From Acidobacteriota bacterium (GTDB lineage Bacteria; Acidobacteriota; UBA6911; RPQK01; JADFOI01), in the NCBI GenBank assembly GCA_030624355.1, contig JAUXKG010000012.1, positions 1 to 15,964 of the forward strand: a stretch of 15,964 bases of DNA. Reading direction: 5' to 3'. The notes beneath the pieces are model-generated. The model was not told the origin of the DNA, did not search any database, and worked only from the letters and a program-made list of their open reading frames with translations. The stretch's first letter is position 1. Each line of letters starts with the position of its first letter. A program made the position numbers and the translations under genes. This document shows, in pieces, positions 8,551 to 15,320 of this stretch.

Positions 8551-8832
8551 AGTCTTTCTCTCTCGGAACTTACGACAATCAAAGCCTTTCTCTGAGTTAA
8601 GACACAAAGCCAAAATCCTTTAACTCGTGCTCCAGATTCCTGGTTTCTTTCATTTATACATGTTTCCGTATCCCATTCACATGAGAACTTGTTCACCTCC
8701 GGTCCACCACTCCAGAGTTCCGTCTTTGAAAGTCAGGTGAGAGAAGCTAACGCTAGACTCTAGATAACTCCCTGTCTGTTCCCAGAACTTTTGGAGGGCT
8801 ATCTGAGATTCGCGTAAGTCATTGGGATAGAC

Positions 8833-8910
8833 TGGCGTCCCCAACGGGATTTGAACCCGTGTTGCCGCCTTGAAAGGGCGGTGTCCTAGGCCAGACTAGA
8901 CGATGGGGAC
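8833..8910 (-). tRNA. tRNA-Glu (anticodon UUC), CCA encoded
   Basis: Read on the minus strand, the acceptor GTCCCCA pairs with TGGGGAC, followed by discriminator G and an encoded CCA. The anticodon arm is CCGCC-CTTTCAA-GGCGG, giving anticodon TTC. The T arm carries GGTTCAAATCC. All four arms close normally. The gene stands alone between the PQQ protein gene (same strand) and the dehydrogenase gene (opposite strand). I saw no T-rich hairpin after its 3' end. Confidence 0.97.
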
Positions 8911-8928
8911 GGCTCACAGAAGCTGGGA

Positions 8929-8958
8929 ATTCTAGCACGGCCTAAACTCCAGTGTCCA
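8929..8958 (-). promoter_or_regulatory. Sigma-70-type promoter of tRNA-Glu
   Basis: On the minus strand, TGGACA (8953-8958) and TAGAAT (8929-8934) are separated by 18 bases. The -10 box ends 18 bases before the first tRNA base, which leaves room for a short leader. This is a good match to the sigma-70 consensus (four or five of six in each box). Confidence 0.6.
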
Positions 8959-9091
8959 CCGGCCTGCGGCTCCCTTTTCCCCGATCCTCGGCCTCCCTGG
9001 CCCTTTCCGTCTGGCAACCTTGCTCCAGGGAACTTGAAAAGTTGGCCTCAGGGTTGATTTTAAGCTCCGGCTGACCAGAATGGAGTCGAAC

Positions 9092-10075
9092 ATGCAACAA
9101 CAGAAGATCTTGTCAGTAGGTCCCTTACCTGAGTGGGTCAGAGATGAATTTTTTTCGTCCTATGAAGTGAATGCCGTGAAGGATTCCTCCCGTAGCGCTG
9201 TCCTATCTTCACTGGACCCTCGGGTTGTGGCCGTCATCTCTCGCGGTCCCGTTATGATTGACGCCGAAGTCATGGACGGCGCTCCTTCGTTGCAGGCCAT
9301 TGCCCGCACGGGCGTCGGACTGGACACAGTGGATGTCGAAGCGGCATCCCTTCGCAAGATTCCAGTGCTCTACACTCCCGGCGCTATGTCGCGAGCTGTG
9401 GCCGAACACACCTTGGCGCTGATCCTGGCAACCTCCAAGGATCTTTCCGGATGGCACCGAAGAGTGCTTCAGGAAGAGTGGCAACAACGCTACCAGGTAC
9501 GCAACCTGGATCTGGAAGACGCCACGCTGGGAATCATCGGGCTGGGACGAATAGGCCGGCAGGTCTGGAAGCTGGTCCGGCCCTTGGACATGCGCATTCT
9601 GGTTACAGATCCCTATCTGGATCCCTCGCAGTTTCCAGGTGATGAACTCCGATTCGTCGAACTGGAAGAACTGCTGGAGCAGAGCGACATTGTGACCCTG
9701 CACACCCCACTCAACCATGAGACCCGGGGATTGATCAACAGAGGCAATATTTCGCGGTTCAAACCTGGAACCATCTTGATCAATACGGCCCGCGGCGCCG
9801 TAATCGAAAGCTACGACATCCTGATCTCAGCACTGGAGAGCGGGCAGCTGATGCAGGTGGCCATGGATACCCTCATCGTGGAGCCTCCCGACCTCTCCCA
9901 CCCCTTCTTTCAGCACAGGAACGTCATCCTGACCGCCCACGTGGCGGCCCGCACCCAGCGGGCTCAGGAGGCCATCCTGCGCACCATGGGCCACGACCTG
10001 GCGGCCACTCTCGAGGGGGACCAGCCCCCCCGTGAAAACCTGGTCAATCCGGAAGTATTTCTTGAAAATGATTAA
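9092..10075 (+). CDS. D-isomer-specific 2-hydroxyacid dehydrogenase (phosphoglycerate dehydrogenase-like)
   Basis: A 327-residue NAD(P)-dependent dehydrogenase that would interconvert a D-2-hydroxyacid and its 2-oxoacid in the cytosol. The start at 9092 (MQQQKILSVG) is chosen over the in-frame ATG at 9080 because GGAG at 9082-9085 sits six bases before it. Numbered from that start, the substrate domain contains ARTGVGLDTVDV (about 72-83). The Rossmann glycine motif GIIGLGRIGRQV begins at about 147. The catalytic triad appears as R234 in NTARGAVIE, E264 in VEPP, and H283 in TAHVAARTQRA. In most relatives the His region reads TPH-x-A-G-x-T, so this one is slightly divergent. There is no C-terminal ACT domain, and the length fits the short GyaR/CtBP/SerA-like forms. 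Glycerate, phosphoglycerate and lactate are all possible substrates. No serine-pathway gene is adjacent to narrow it. Confidence 0.9.
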   Translation: MQQQKILSVGPLPEWVRDEFFSSYEVNAVKDSSRSAVLSSLDPRVVAVISRGPVMIDAEVMDGAPSLQAIARTGVGLDTVDVEAASLRKIPVLYTPGAMSRAVAEHTLALILATSKDLSGWHRRVLQEEWQQRYQVRNLDLEDATLGIIGLGRIGRQVWKLVRPLDMRILVTDPYLDPSQFPGDELRFVELEELLEQSDIVTLHTPLNHETRGLINRGNISRFKPGTILINTARGAVIESYDILISALESGQLMQVAMDTLIVEPPDLSHPFFQHRNVILTAHVAARTQRAQEAILRTMGHDLAATLEGDQPPRENLVNPEVFLEND

Positions 10076-10078
10076 CAC

Positions 10079-10107
10079 TTGCCTGATTTTTGTCCCCTTG
10101 ATATGGT
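10079..10107 (+). promoter_or_regulatory. Candidate sigma-70 promoter for the ferredoxin gene
   Basis: TTGCCT (10079-10084) and TATGGT (10102-10107) are 17 bases apart and lie about 70 bases before the ferredoxin start, just after the dehydrogenase stop codon. The match is reasonable but not strong. A second -10-like TAGAAT at 10117-10122 has no -35 at a proper distance. Confidence 0.4.
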
Positions 10108-10173
10108 AATCCAAACTAGAATTGATGAGAGAGTTTTACATATTGTTACTCAGCACATAGGAGGCAAGGCTCA

Positions 10174-10539
10174 ATGACTTACATTGTCACCGACCGATGC
10201 GTTGATGCTCGCTACACGGAATGTGTGGCCGACTGCCCGGTCGACTGTTTTTACGAACTTCAGGATCCACACATGCTGATCGTCAACCCGGAAGAATGCA
10301 TCGACTGCGATGCCTGTGTTCCTCTCTGTCCGGTCAATGCTATCTACCCGGAGGCCGAAGTCCCTGACGAAGTTCAGGAATGGGTCGAAAAGAACAGTGC
10401 GGACCTCTGTAACGATGACAATCGCATAACCGAGACCTCAGGAGAACTGGACGGAGCTCTCCCGATTGAGGGAATCAAGGAGAGGGAAACGGAGAAATAT
10501 GGTTTCGCGCTTGCCGATCCTTCCAGTGCGGCCCACTGA
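10174..10539 (+). CDS. fdxA: 7Fe ferredoxin (FdxA type, [3Fe-4S][4Fe-4S])
   Basis: A 121-residue cytosolic electron carrier. By comparison with the Azotobacter-type 7Fe ferredoxins, C9, C17 and C52 would bind the [3Fe-4S] cluster. C21, C42, C45 and C48 would bind the [4Fe-4S] cluster (motif CIDCDACVPLCPVNAI). The PVDCFYE stretch after the first cluster half is typical. Many FdxA proteins have an extra, non-ligand cysteine three residues after the first (CxxC); here it is A12, so cluster binding should not suffer. The C-terminal half (about residues 60-121) is acidic and has no cluster motif; such extensions are usual in this family. A strong AGGAGG lies about ten bases before the ATG. With its own promoter candidate and a strong terminator behind it, the gene is probably transcribed alone. 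Its redox partner is not identifiable from the context. Confidence 0.92.
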   Translation: MTYIVTDRCVDARYTECVADCPVDCFYELQDPHMLIVNPEECIDCDACVPLCPVNAIYPEAEVPDEVQEWVEKNSADLCNDDNRITETSGELDGALPIEGIKERETEKYGFALADPSSAAH

Positions 10540-10580
10540 CCGGTTCTCACTTCCCCGGTTAAAACTTCTGACATTTTCAA

Positions 10581-10618
10581 GGAGCGGGCGCTTATGCCGA
10601 GCGCCCCGCTCCTTTCTT
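10581..10618 (+). terminator. Rho-independent terminator after the ferredoxin gene
   Basis: GGAGCGGGCGC (10581-10591) pairs with GCGCCCCGCTCC (10601-10612) with one bulged C, and a T-rich tract (TTTCTTTCC) follows. The stem is GC-rich and starts about 40 bases after the stop codon. It separates the ferredoxin gene from the bacillithiol genes. Confidence 0.8.
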
Positions 10619-10666
10619 TCCTTGAACTTTGGGTCTCTAACCGACCCGTTTCAGATTCTGAAATGA

Positions 10667-11413
10667 ATGAGTCCAGGCGACACCCTCGTGCAACTTGACG
10701 CACTGGCCTTCGGGGCCCATCCCGACGACGTCGAATTGACGTGTGGGGGAACACTCATCAAGCTCAGGGCCAGAAATTATGACATTGGTGTAATAGCCTT
10801 GACTCAAGGTGAAGCCGGCACACTCGGCAGCGCGGCGATTCGAGCTACAGAGTTCGAGGAGGCTGCCGATATCATCGGGCTGTCGGCCCACAAGATGTTG
10901 GATATCCCGGATGGCAACATCGTGTCCAATCAGGAAAACCGGATCAAAGTCATTGTTGAGATTCGCGAATACCGGCCAAAGATCGTTTTTGCTCCCTACT
11001 GGATAGATCGCCATCCCGACCATGAGCGGGCTTCACTGCTGGTGCGCGAGGCAGCCTTTCTGGCCGGCATCAAAAAAATTGAAACCAATCAACCGGCACA
11101 TCGTCCTTATCGGGTGATCTACTATCCCAGCAGGGTTGAGTTTCAACCCTCGTTTATTGTGGACGTTACTGAATCTCATGACCGAAAGCTAAAAGCCATA
11201 CAGGCTTATCGATCACAGCTTCGCCCGGAACCGGGGGCGGAGAAAACCAATATCAGTCGCCCGGAATTTCTGGAAGCGGTGATAACCAGAGCGAAACAGT
11301 ATGGATCGTACATCGGGGCGGCCTACGGGGAGCCTTTCCTGGTCCGAGAACCGCTACGAATGGATGATCCAGTTAATTTCTTTGACTCGCAATATCTGGA
11401 CGCTCTCCTCTAA
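10667..11413 (+). CDS. bshB1: Bacillithiol biosynthesis deacetylase BshB1 (LmbE/PIG-L family)
   Basis: A zinc hydrolase of up to 248 residues that removes the acetyl group from GlcNAc-malate, the second step of bacillithiol synthesis in the cytosol. The LmbE metal motif AHPDD (17-21) and the second metal site HPDH (116-119) are present. The BshB1-type core also shows LTQGEAGTLGSAAIRATEFEEAA in pieces (LTQGEAGTLGS, RATEFEEAA), LDIPDGNI and YYPSRVEFQPSFIVDV. The family usually begins a few residues before AFGAHPDD, so the GTG at 10688 (VQLDALAFGAHPDD) may be the real start; ATGs at 10663 and 10667 precede it, none with a strong Shine-Dalgarno. The assignment is strengthened by bshA downstream. 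Other LmbE proteins act on different GlcNAc conjugates, but the match to BshB1 is close. A MITE-like element begins at its stop codon. Confidence 0.92.
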   Translation: MSPGDTLVQLDALAFGAHPDDVELTCGGTLIKLRARNYDIGVIALTQGEAGTLGSAAIRATEFEEAADIIGLSAHKMLDIPDGNIVSNQENRIKVIVEIREYRPKIVFAPYWIDRHPDHERASLLVREAAFLAGIKKIETNQPAHRPYRVIYYPSRVEFQPSFIVDVTESHDRKLKAIQAYRSQLRPEPGAEKTNISRPEFLEAVITRAKQYGSYIGAAYGEPFLVREPLRMDDPVNFFDSQYLDALL

Positions 11414-11529
11414 GCCCGGATTATGCATAGGTTTTCTTCACTGCGCTCAGTGAAAGGTTTCTTCACTTCGCTCAGATGAAGGCGGCGTGACGAAGTGCTG
11501 CAGTAGACAACTGATACATAATCCGGACT
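11413..11529. repeat. MITE-like palindromic element between bshB1 and bshA
   Basis: An approximately 117-bp non-coding element bounded by imperfect inverted repeats: AGCCCGGATTATGCAT at the left, and at the right the reverse complement of AGTCCGGATTATGTAT (about 14 of 16 matching). Inside are two smaller hairpins: TTCACTGCGCTCAGTGAA (11437-11454), a 7-base perfect stem with a CGCT loop, and a sister copy CTTCACTTCGCTCAGATGAAG-like at 11461-11481. The sequence TTCACT-GCGCTCAG/TTCACT-TCGCTCAG is thus repeated in tandem. It has no open frame and no transposase. The left end overlaps the bshB1 stop codon and the right end reaches to within a few bases of the bshA Shine-Dalgarno. I judge it to be a non-autonomous mobile or REP-like repeat, probably present in many copies in the genome; the copy number cannot be seen from one window. 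Confidence 0.75.
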
Positions 11530-11542
11530 AAGGACGATCAAT

Positions 11543-12679
11543 ATGAGAATAGGCATTGTCTGTTACCCCACTCATGGTGGAAGCGGAGTGCTGGCTTCGG
11601 AACTGGCTCTGGGACTGGCCGAGAGAGGACATGAGATTCATATTGTCAGTTACACCATCCCTTTTCGGCTGCGAAGCTTCCATCAAAATGTCCTCATTCA
11701 TGAAGTTGATGTTCTCTCTTACCCTCTCTTCAAATATCCTCCTTATGCCTTGTCGCTGGCCACCAAGCTGGTGGCCGTGGCCAAGGAATACCGCCTTGAA
11801 CTGATCCATGCCCACTACGCGGTTCCTCATGCAACCAGCGCCTTTTTGGCGAAACAGATGCTGGGAGCTCAAGGCCTCAAAACGATCACCACGCTGCACG
11901 GAACGGATATCACTTTGGTGGGACTGGATGAATCCTTCTACGAAGTCATCAAGTTCAACATCGAAGAATCAGATGGGGTGACGGCTGTCTCCAATTATCT
12001 GCAGCAGAGGACGATTGATCAGTTTGCCATCCGACGCGAGATTCGCGTCATCCACAACTTCGTCGATACTCATCGCTACAGTCCGGAAACCACCAGTTGT
12101 ACCAAGGAGCACTTTGCCCCTCATGGCGAAAAGATTCTGATGCATGCCTCGAATTTTCGACCGCTCAAAAGGACTATCGATGTGGTTCGGATTTTCGACA
12201 GGGTGCGCCAGCAGATTCCGGCAAAGCTTCTGTTGGTGGGAGAGGGTCCGGACCGGCTGGGCGTACAGCAGCTGGTGAAGGAGCTTGGACTGAGCCAAGA
12301 TGTTTTCTTTCTGGGAGAACAGGACTACCTGGAGAATCTGATGAGCTGTGCCGATTTGTTCGTTCTCCCCAGCGAGCAGGAAAGCTTTGGACTGGTGGCG
12401 CTTGAAGCCCAATCCTCTGCCCTTCCCGTCATCGGAACCTCGATTGGCGGATTGCCGGAGGTTGTCCTGCACGATCAAACCGGATTTCTTCTTCCTGTGG
12501 GAGAGATCGAGGGTATGGCGGAAGGGGCTCTGCAGCTGCTGAAGGATCCTTCCCTGTATGACTCTTTTCGAAAATGCGCCCGCCAGCGAGCCATTGAATG
12601 TTTCGACAGCAAACTGATCATTCCCCAATATGAAGCTTTTTATCAGGAGATTCTGGACAGCGGAGAACACAGCCAATGA
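11543..12679 (+). CDS. bshA: N-acetyl-alpha-D-glucosaminyl L-malate synthase BshA (GT4 glycosyltransferase)
   Basis: A 378-residue retaining glycosyltransferase that joins GlcNAc from UDP-GlcNAc to L-malate, the first step of bacillithiol synthesis. The N-terminal segment MRIGIVCYPTHGGSGVLASE, with its GGSG phosphate loop, is characteristic of BshA. So are the LIHAHYAVPHATSA segment, TLHGTDITLVG and the VIHNFVDTHRYSP stretch. The C-terminal GT-B domain has the donor-binding signature around EQESFGLVALEAQSSALPVIGTSIGGLPEV (E...GLVALEA, then GGLPEV). The length is normal for BshA. The Shine-Dalgarno AAGGA (11530-11534) abuts the right end of the MITE-like element, so this element supplies or flanks the leader. 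Together with bshB1 it forms a biosynthetic pair; the final cysteine-adding enzyme BshC is not in the window. Confidence 0.95.
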   Translation: MRIGIVCYPTHGGSGVLASELALGLAERGHEIHIVSYTIPFRLRSFHQNVLIHEVDVLSYPLFKYPPYALSLATKLVAVAKEYRLELIHAHYAVPHATSAFLAKQMLGAQGLKTITTLHGTDITLVGLDESFYEVIKFNIEESDGVTAVSNYLQQRTIDQFAIRREIRVIHNFVDTHRYSPETTSCTKEHFAPHGEKILMHASNFRPLKRTIDVVRIFDRVRQQIPAKLLLVGEGPDRLGVQQLVKELGLSQDVFFLGEQDYLENLMSCADLFVLPSEQESFGLVALEAQSSALPVIGTSIGGLPEVVLHDQTGFLLPVGEIEGMAEGALQLLKDPSLYDSFRKCARQRAIECFDSKLIIPQYEAFYQEILDSGEHSQ

Positions 12680-13016
12680 GGGGTCTGATAAAATCCAGGC
12701 TAGAATGGTTGCTGAACTCCGTGTTCGCAGCGTTAACCGGCTTGTCAATGTCTTTTTCGGTGATCTTGAGCCCTTCACTTGACGGTGACAGCCTGACTCG
12801 GTAGAATGTTGTTGATTATGTTGAACCGACAGGAGACCCTTCTCTAAGAGCGTTACCACAGCGCGCCCGTCCATTTTTTCTCCCTTTCCCGTTTCATAAC
12901 AGAAAACGTCAGTGCTGGGAGGTAGGAATATAAACAGGTCCTACCCCAAGACCCGGCCGGAGAAGAGAAACTAGCGTTGGGAAGATAGAGATTATTGGGG
13001 TGAAAGGAGTATAACC
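12680..13016 (+). other. Intergenic region and leader of the lytic transglycosylase gene
   Basis: This 337-base gap holds no convincing gene. It contains a good promoter (separate entry, 12779-12807). Within the resulting leader of about 200 bases is a perfect 7-base hairpin, GGTAGGA (12921-12927) with TCCTACC (12939-12945), without a T run. The end carries the ribosome binding site GAAAGGAG before the 13017 start. A second -10-like TAGAAT near 12702 has no -35 partner. I recognised no riboswitch. Confidence 0.5.
12779..12807 (+). promoter_or_regulatory. Sigma-70-type promoter upstream of the lytic transglycosylase
   Basis: TTGACG (12779-12784) and TAGAAT (12802-12807) are separated by exactly 17 bases, five of six matches in each box. 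This is the best promoter in the window. Transcription from here would give a leader of about 200 bases before the 13017 ATG. Confidence 0.6.
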
Positions 13017-13667
13017 ATGAGCTTAGGCGAAAAAGCAAAGTGGTTGTTAGTAATTTTAGTAGTTGGAATGCTGGTTGGATTTCTCTCTTTGGGCCGCTAC
13101 GTCGAACGCGCCCAAATCGACATCAGTGCGCTTGAAGAGCAAAATCAGGTGCTGTTGAAGGAACTCGAGCGTGTGCACTACATTAACGATCTGGCTCTTG
13201 AATTTTCCGTGGAACCAACGATTGTGACCTTGGTGGATCATTATTCCCGCGAGTATCTGAAGAAAGATGGTCCCGAGTGGAGACTCTTGAAAACTCCTGA
13301 GTTTCTAACCTACATCATGCTCTCTCTCATCCGCACTGAATCCAGAGGAAATCCTGCTGCGGTCGGCGATAGCGGCCGTGCCCGCGGACTCACGCAGATA
13401 TGGGTTTCCACTGCCAGGGAATATGGTGAAGTGACAGCCGAACAGCTGCTCGACCCGGAAACCAATATTTCCTTTTCCTTCCAGCACTTTCATCATCTGC
13501 TCGAGAAATACAGAGGTAATCTGGCCCTGGCGTTGTATGCCTGGAACCGCGGATCCGGCAAAGTGGACCGACTGCTGGTCTACGGACAATCCCCTCAAAA
13601 CGGCTACGGTAGAAGAATCTACCACGCTGCCCTGCTCAATAATCCAGAGACCGTGATCAAAAACTGA
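13017..13667 (+). CDS. Membrane-anchored lytic transglycosylase (SLT domain)
   Basis: A 216-residue protein that would cleave the glycan strands of peptidoglycan in the periplasm, forming 1,6-anhydro-MurNAc ends. One N-terminal membrane segment (about 8-25) anchors it, a short coiled coil (about 35-54) follows, and the SLT domain covers about residues 95-205. Catalytic Glu is E108 in IRTESRGNPAAVGDSG, followed by the family motif RARGLTQIW (121-129) and a DPETNISFSFQHF segment (147-158). ALYAWNRGSGKVD (172-184) corresponds to the ALAAYNAGPG-type motif of SLT enzymes. AAAGGAG precedes the ATG at good distance. A short stem-loop follows the stop codon. The gene appears to be transcribed alone. 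Its cellular role (wall turnover or assembly of a secretion machine) is not shown by the neighbours. Confidence 0.88.
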   Translation: MSLGEKAKWLLVILVVGMLVGFLSLGRYVERAQIDISALEEQNQVLLKELERVHYINDLALEFSVEPTIVTLVDHYSREYLKKDGPEWRLLKTPEFLTYIMLSLIRTESRGNPAAVGDSGRARGLTQIWVSTAREYGEVTAEQLLDPETNISFSFQHFHHLLEKYRGNLALALYAWNRGSGKVDRLLVYGQSPQNGYGRRIYHAALLNNPETVIKN

Positions 13668-13668
13668 G

Positions 13669-13693
13669 GGAGGGCGCGAATGCCAGGCCCTCC
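13669..13693 (+). terminator. Weak hairpin after the lytic transglycosylase
   Basis: GGAGGGC (13669-13675) pairs perfectly with GCCCTCC (13687-13693), two bases after the stop codon. Only scattered T residues follow (TACCCGTTCTTG), so termination may be partial. A second hairpin downstream at 13724-13751 may help. Confidence 0.4.
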
Positions 13694-13719
13694 TACCCGT
13701 TCTTGATTGGCATCAACAA

Positions 13720-13751
13720 GAAAAAAGGGAGAGAGTAGAATGTCTCCCTTT
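13720..13751 (-). terminator. Rho-independent terminator of the minus-strand DUF4190-like gene, possibly bidirectional
   Basis: AAAGGGAGA (13724-13732) and TCTCCCTTT (13743-13751) form a perfect 9-base stem. On the minus strand it is followed by a clear T run (TTTTTT, plus-strand positions 13721-13726) and lies just after the stop codon at 13758. It sits between two converging genes and could also stop plus-strand transcripts. Confidence 0.75.
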
Positions 13752-13757
13752 GTCTAT

Positions 13758-14093
13758 TCATGGAACCCTTAATCTAGACAGGTAGGTCGTAAACATTTGC
13801 AGGACCGCCTCCCAGTGATACAGTAGAAACCCTGTCACGATGAGACCGGCGATTAGGAGAATTGTTCCAACGATTCCCAGAATCATCCCCACCTTGGCAA
13901 TCCACTCATCCGAGCCAGGAGAACGTCCACTGCGGATTGCCTTGAGTTCCTGATGACCGACATACCAGGCCACTGGAGAAAACAGTTGACAGACAAGCAG
14001 ACCCAGTATGCTCAGAACTAGAACCCGAGTACTGGGCGATCCGTATCGCTTCTCCTTCACCAGATTCGGTCGGGCTTGCGACTCACTCACCAT
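13758..14093 (-). CDS. DUF4190-like small membrane protein
   Basis: A 111-residue protein when started at the ATG at 14093 (MVSESQARPN). A longer frame reaches 14225, but it would overlap the start and ribosome binding site of the divergent plus-strand gene and adds residues with no family match, so I prefer the short form. There are two transmembrane helices (about residues 24-45 and 67-90). Between them lies a basic linker: a SPVAWYVGHQELKAIRSG stretch followed by WIAKVGMILGIVGTIL. That arrangement is typical of DUF4190 proteins (usually GPIAW-type, then GxAKxGxILG). Function is unknown for the family. The Shine-Dalgarno is weak (AAGAGA). A strong terminator follows. Confidence 0.72.
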   Translation of the reverse strand: MVSESQARPNLVKEKRYGSPSTRVLVLSILGLLVCQLFSPVAWYVGHQELKAIRSGRSPGSDEWIAKVGMILGIVGTILLIAGLIVTGFLLYHWEAVLQMFTTYLSRLRVP

Positions 14094-14107
14094 GTTTCTC
14101 TTGTCTT

Positions 14108-14129
14108 CTACTGCTACAATGTACAGTAG
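14108..14129. promoter_or_regulatory. Operator-like inverted repeat in the divergent promoter region
   Basis: CTACTG (14108-14113) and CAGTAG (14124-14129) are perfect inverted arms, with inner TAC-AAT-GTA adding to the symmetry. The repeat covers TACAAT (14116-14121), a plausible -10 box for the plus-strand DUF427 gene, although no good -35 lies 16-18 bases before it. The whole sits in the 67 bases between two divergent starts. Confidence 0.35.
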
Positions 14130-14160
14130 GTTATGACCAACATCCGAGGAGGTTCGAACG

Positions 14161-14445
14161 ATGAAGGCAGTTTGGAAGAATACCACACTCGCAGATAGCG
14201 ACGAGACGGTGGTGGTCGAAGGCAACCACTACTTTCCATCCGGATCGATCAATCAAGATTACTTCCAGCCGAGCGATACTCACTCCAACTGTCCCTGGAA
14301 AGGGGACGCCAGCTACTATCACATCGTGGTCGATGGAGATAAAAACGAAGATGCGGCATGGTTCTATCCTGAACCTAAGGATGCGGCAGCTGACATCAAG
14401 GATTCGGTGGCCTTTTGGAAAGGGGTAGAGATTCTAACATCCTGA
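14161..14445 (+). CDS. DUF427 family protein
   Basis: A 94-residue cytosolic protein matching DUF427 (Pfam NTP_transf_9) over its full length. It begins with a short MKAVWKNTTLADSDETVVVEG-like segment (KAVW, then AxSDET-VVEGN). Next come YFPSGSINQDYFQPSDTHS and the hallmark CPWKGDASYYHI (about 44-55). The end is a WFYPEPKDAAADIKDSVAFW-like tail. The name of the Pfam entry suggests a nucleotidyltransferase-like fold, but no reaction is established for most members. GAGGAGG lies about nine bases before the ATG, a strong ribosome binding site. It is divergent from the DUF4190-like gene. Confidence 0.92.
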   Translation: MKAVWKNTTLADSDETVVVEGNHYFPSGSINQDYFQPSDTHSNCPWKGDASYYHIVVDGDKNEDAAWFYPEPKDAAADIKDSVAFWKGVEILTS

Positions 14446-14966
14446 AGGTTGATTCTATTGGGCTTCAACAACTTACCCCCTTCACACTGCGCAATAGAGT
14501 GACAAAACAGAGCAACTTCCGCAACCAAGATTGCCTGCCATAGCCCCCAGTCATTCGGGTCCCGTTTCCTTTGGTGTCCGACCTACCCGCCTCGTACAGG
14601 ACTACAACACTTCTGTTAACCTTGAAAGACAAACTGTCAACCTCAGGTGTCGTCAGGACTGCCCAAATTCACCAGGAGGCAGGAGTCCTGTTTTCCTTTG
14701 ATTGTTGGTATAGGATTTGCCGCAGACTAACGGATGATTCCGAAAGGCGAGTAAACCACGCCGCCGGCAGGAATGATGACCAACATTCAGCTAGAAAAGA
14801 ATGCTGAGCTCACTTCCTCTAACCATTCACTACAGTCTCACCCACTTCTTTATAGGTGGAACCAGAGCATTGGCCTGGGCCTTAGAAGCATTGAACACTG
14901 GCTGTCTCGCTCTCACCGACTGGATCGGGAAACTAGACTGTAGAATAAATTGTCTTGAACGATCCC
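14446..14966. other. 520-base region without a convincing gene
   Basis: Two overlapping plus-strand frames (14571-14807 and 14801-15013) have no recognisable domain, no good ribosome binding site and compositions typical of chance translation. A long-range inverted repeat, TCTATTG near 14453 with CAATAGA near 14493, lies just after the DUF427 gene but has a loop of more than 30 bases and no T run. The right part is the 3' flank of the minus-strand pseudopilin-like gene. I see no RNA gene. Confidence 0.5.
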
Positions 14967-15320
14967 TCAGTTGGAGTGAATCGAACAACTCACCTTTCCC
15001 CCCTCCAGAGTGAATCGTCCCCCATCCGGACAGGAAGTGATGTGAATTCCGTCCTTTTGCAGATCTTCGAGGGTGGGCTCGACTCCAGGATGAGTGACTG
15101 ACCATGTGGTGATCGATAGTCTGATGGCCTGACGATTGCTCATGCAGGCCACTCCCTGGCTCACAGCCTGGGTCTCCATCCCCTTGGTTGCCTGTTCGCC
15201 GGTCACCTGCAAGTTAATGTAAACCACATAGAGTAGGCCGACCAGTCCTACCAGGGCTGCCACAGAGGTCACGGCGGAACCACGCTGAGATCGAAAACCT
15301 TGCCTCTTGTCCATCTCCAT
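14967..15320 (-). CDS. Atypical type II/IV pseudopilin-like protein
   Basis: About 117 residues from the ATG at 15320 (MEMDKRQGFRS). AAAGG lies about five bases upstream, and an in-frame ATG at 15344 is possible. A short basic leader is followed by one hydrophobic helix (about 20-35), as in pilin-like proteins. The C-terminus ends in ITSCPDGGRFTLEGGKVSCS, very like the CPxGGxYT...VxCSxH ending of competence or secretion pseudopilins, where the two Cys form a disulfide. The N-terminus departs from the canonical prepilin site: instead of G|FTLxE it reads RG|SAVTS, with no Glu at position 5. It may therefore be processed differently or be a membrane protein that borrowed the C-terminal part. No other pilus gene is nearby. 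It follows the CBU_0592-like gene on the same strand with a gap of about 170 bases. Confidence 0.62.
   Translation of the reverse strand: MEMDKRQGFRSQRGSAVTSVAALVGLVGLLYVVYINLQVTGEQATKGMETQAVSQGVACMSNRQAIRLSITTWSVTHPGVEPTLEDLQKDGIHITSCPDGGRFTLEGGKVSCSIHSN

Noticed and set aside
11969..12874. 301-codon minus-strand open frame
   Set aside because: It lies mostly antisense to bshA, which is certain, and its translation matches no family.
13758..14225. Longer 155-residue form of the DUF4190-like protein
   Set aside because: The extra N-terminus overlaps the divergent DUF427 gene and its strong ribosome binding site and shows no family match.
14571..15013. Two overlapping plus-strand open frames (14571-14807 and 14801-15013)
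   Set aside because: No recognisable domain and no good ribosome binding sites; the second runs into the certain end of the minus-strand pseudopilin-like gene.
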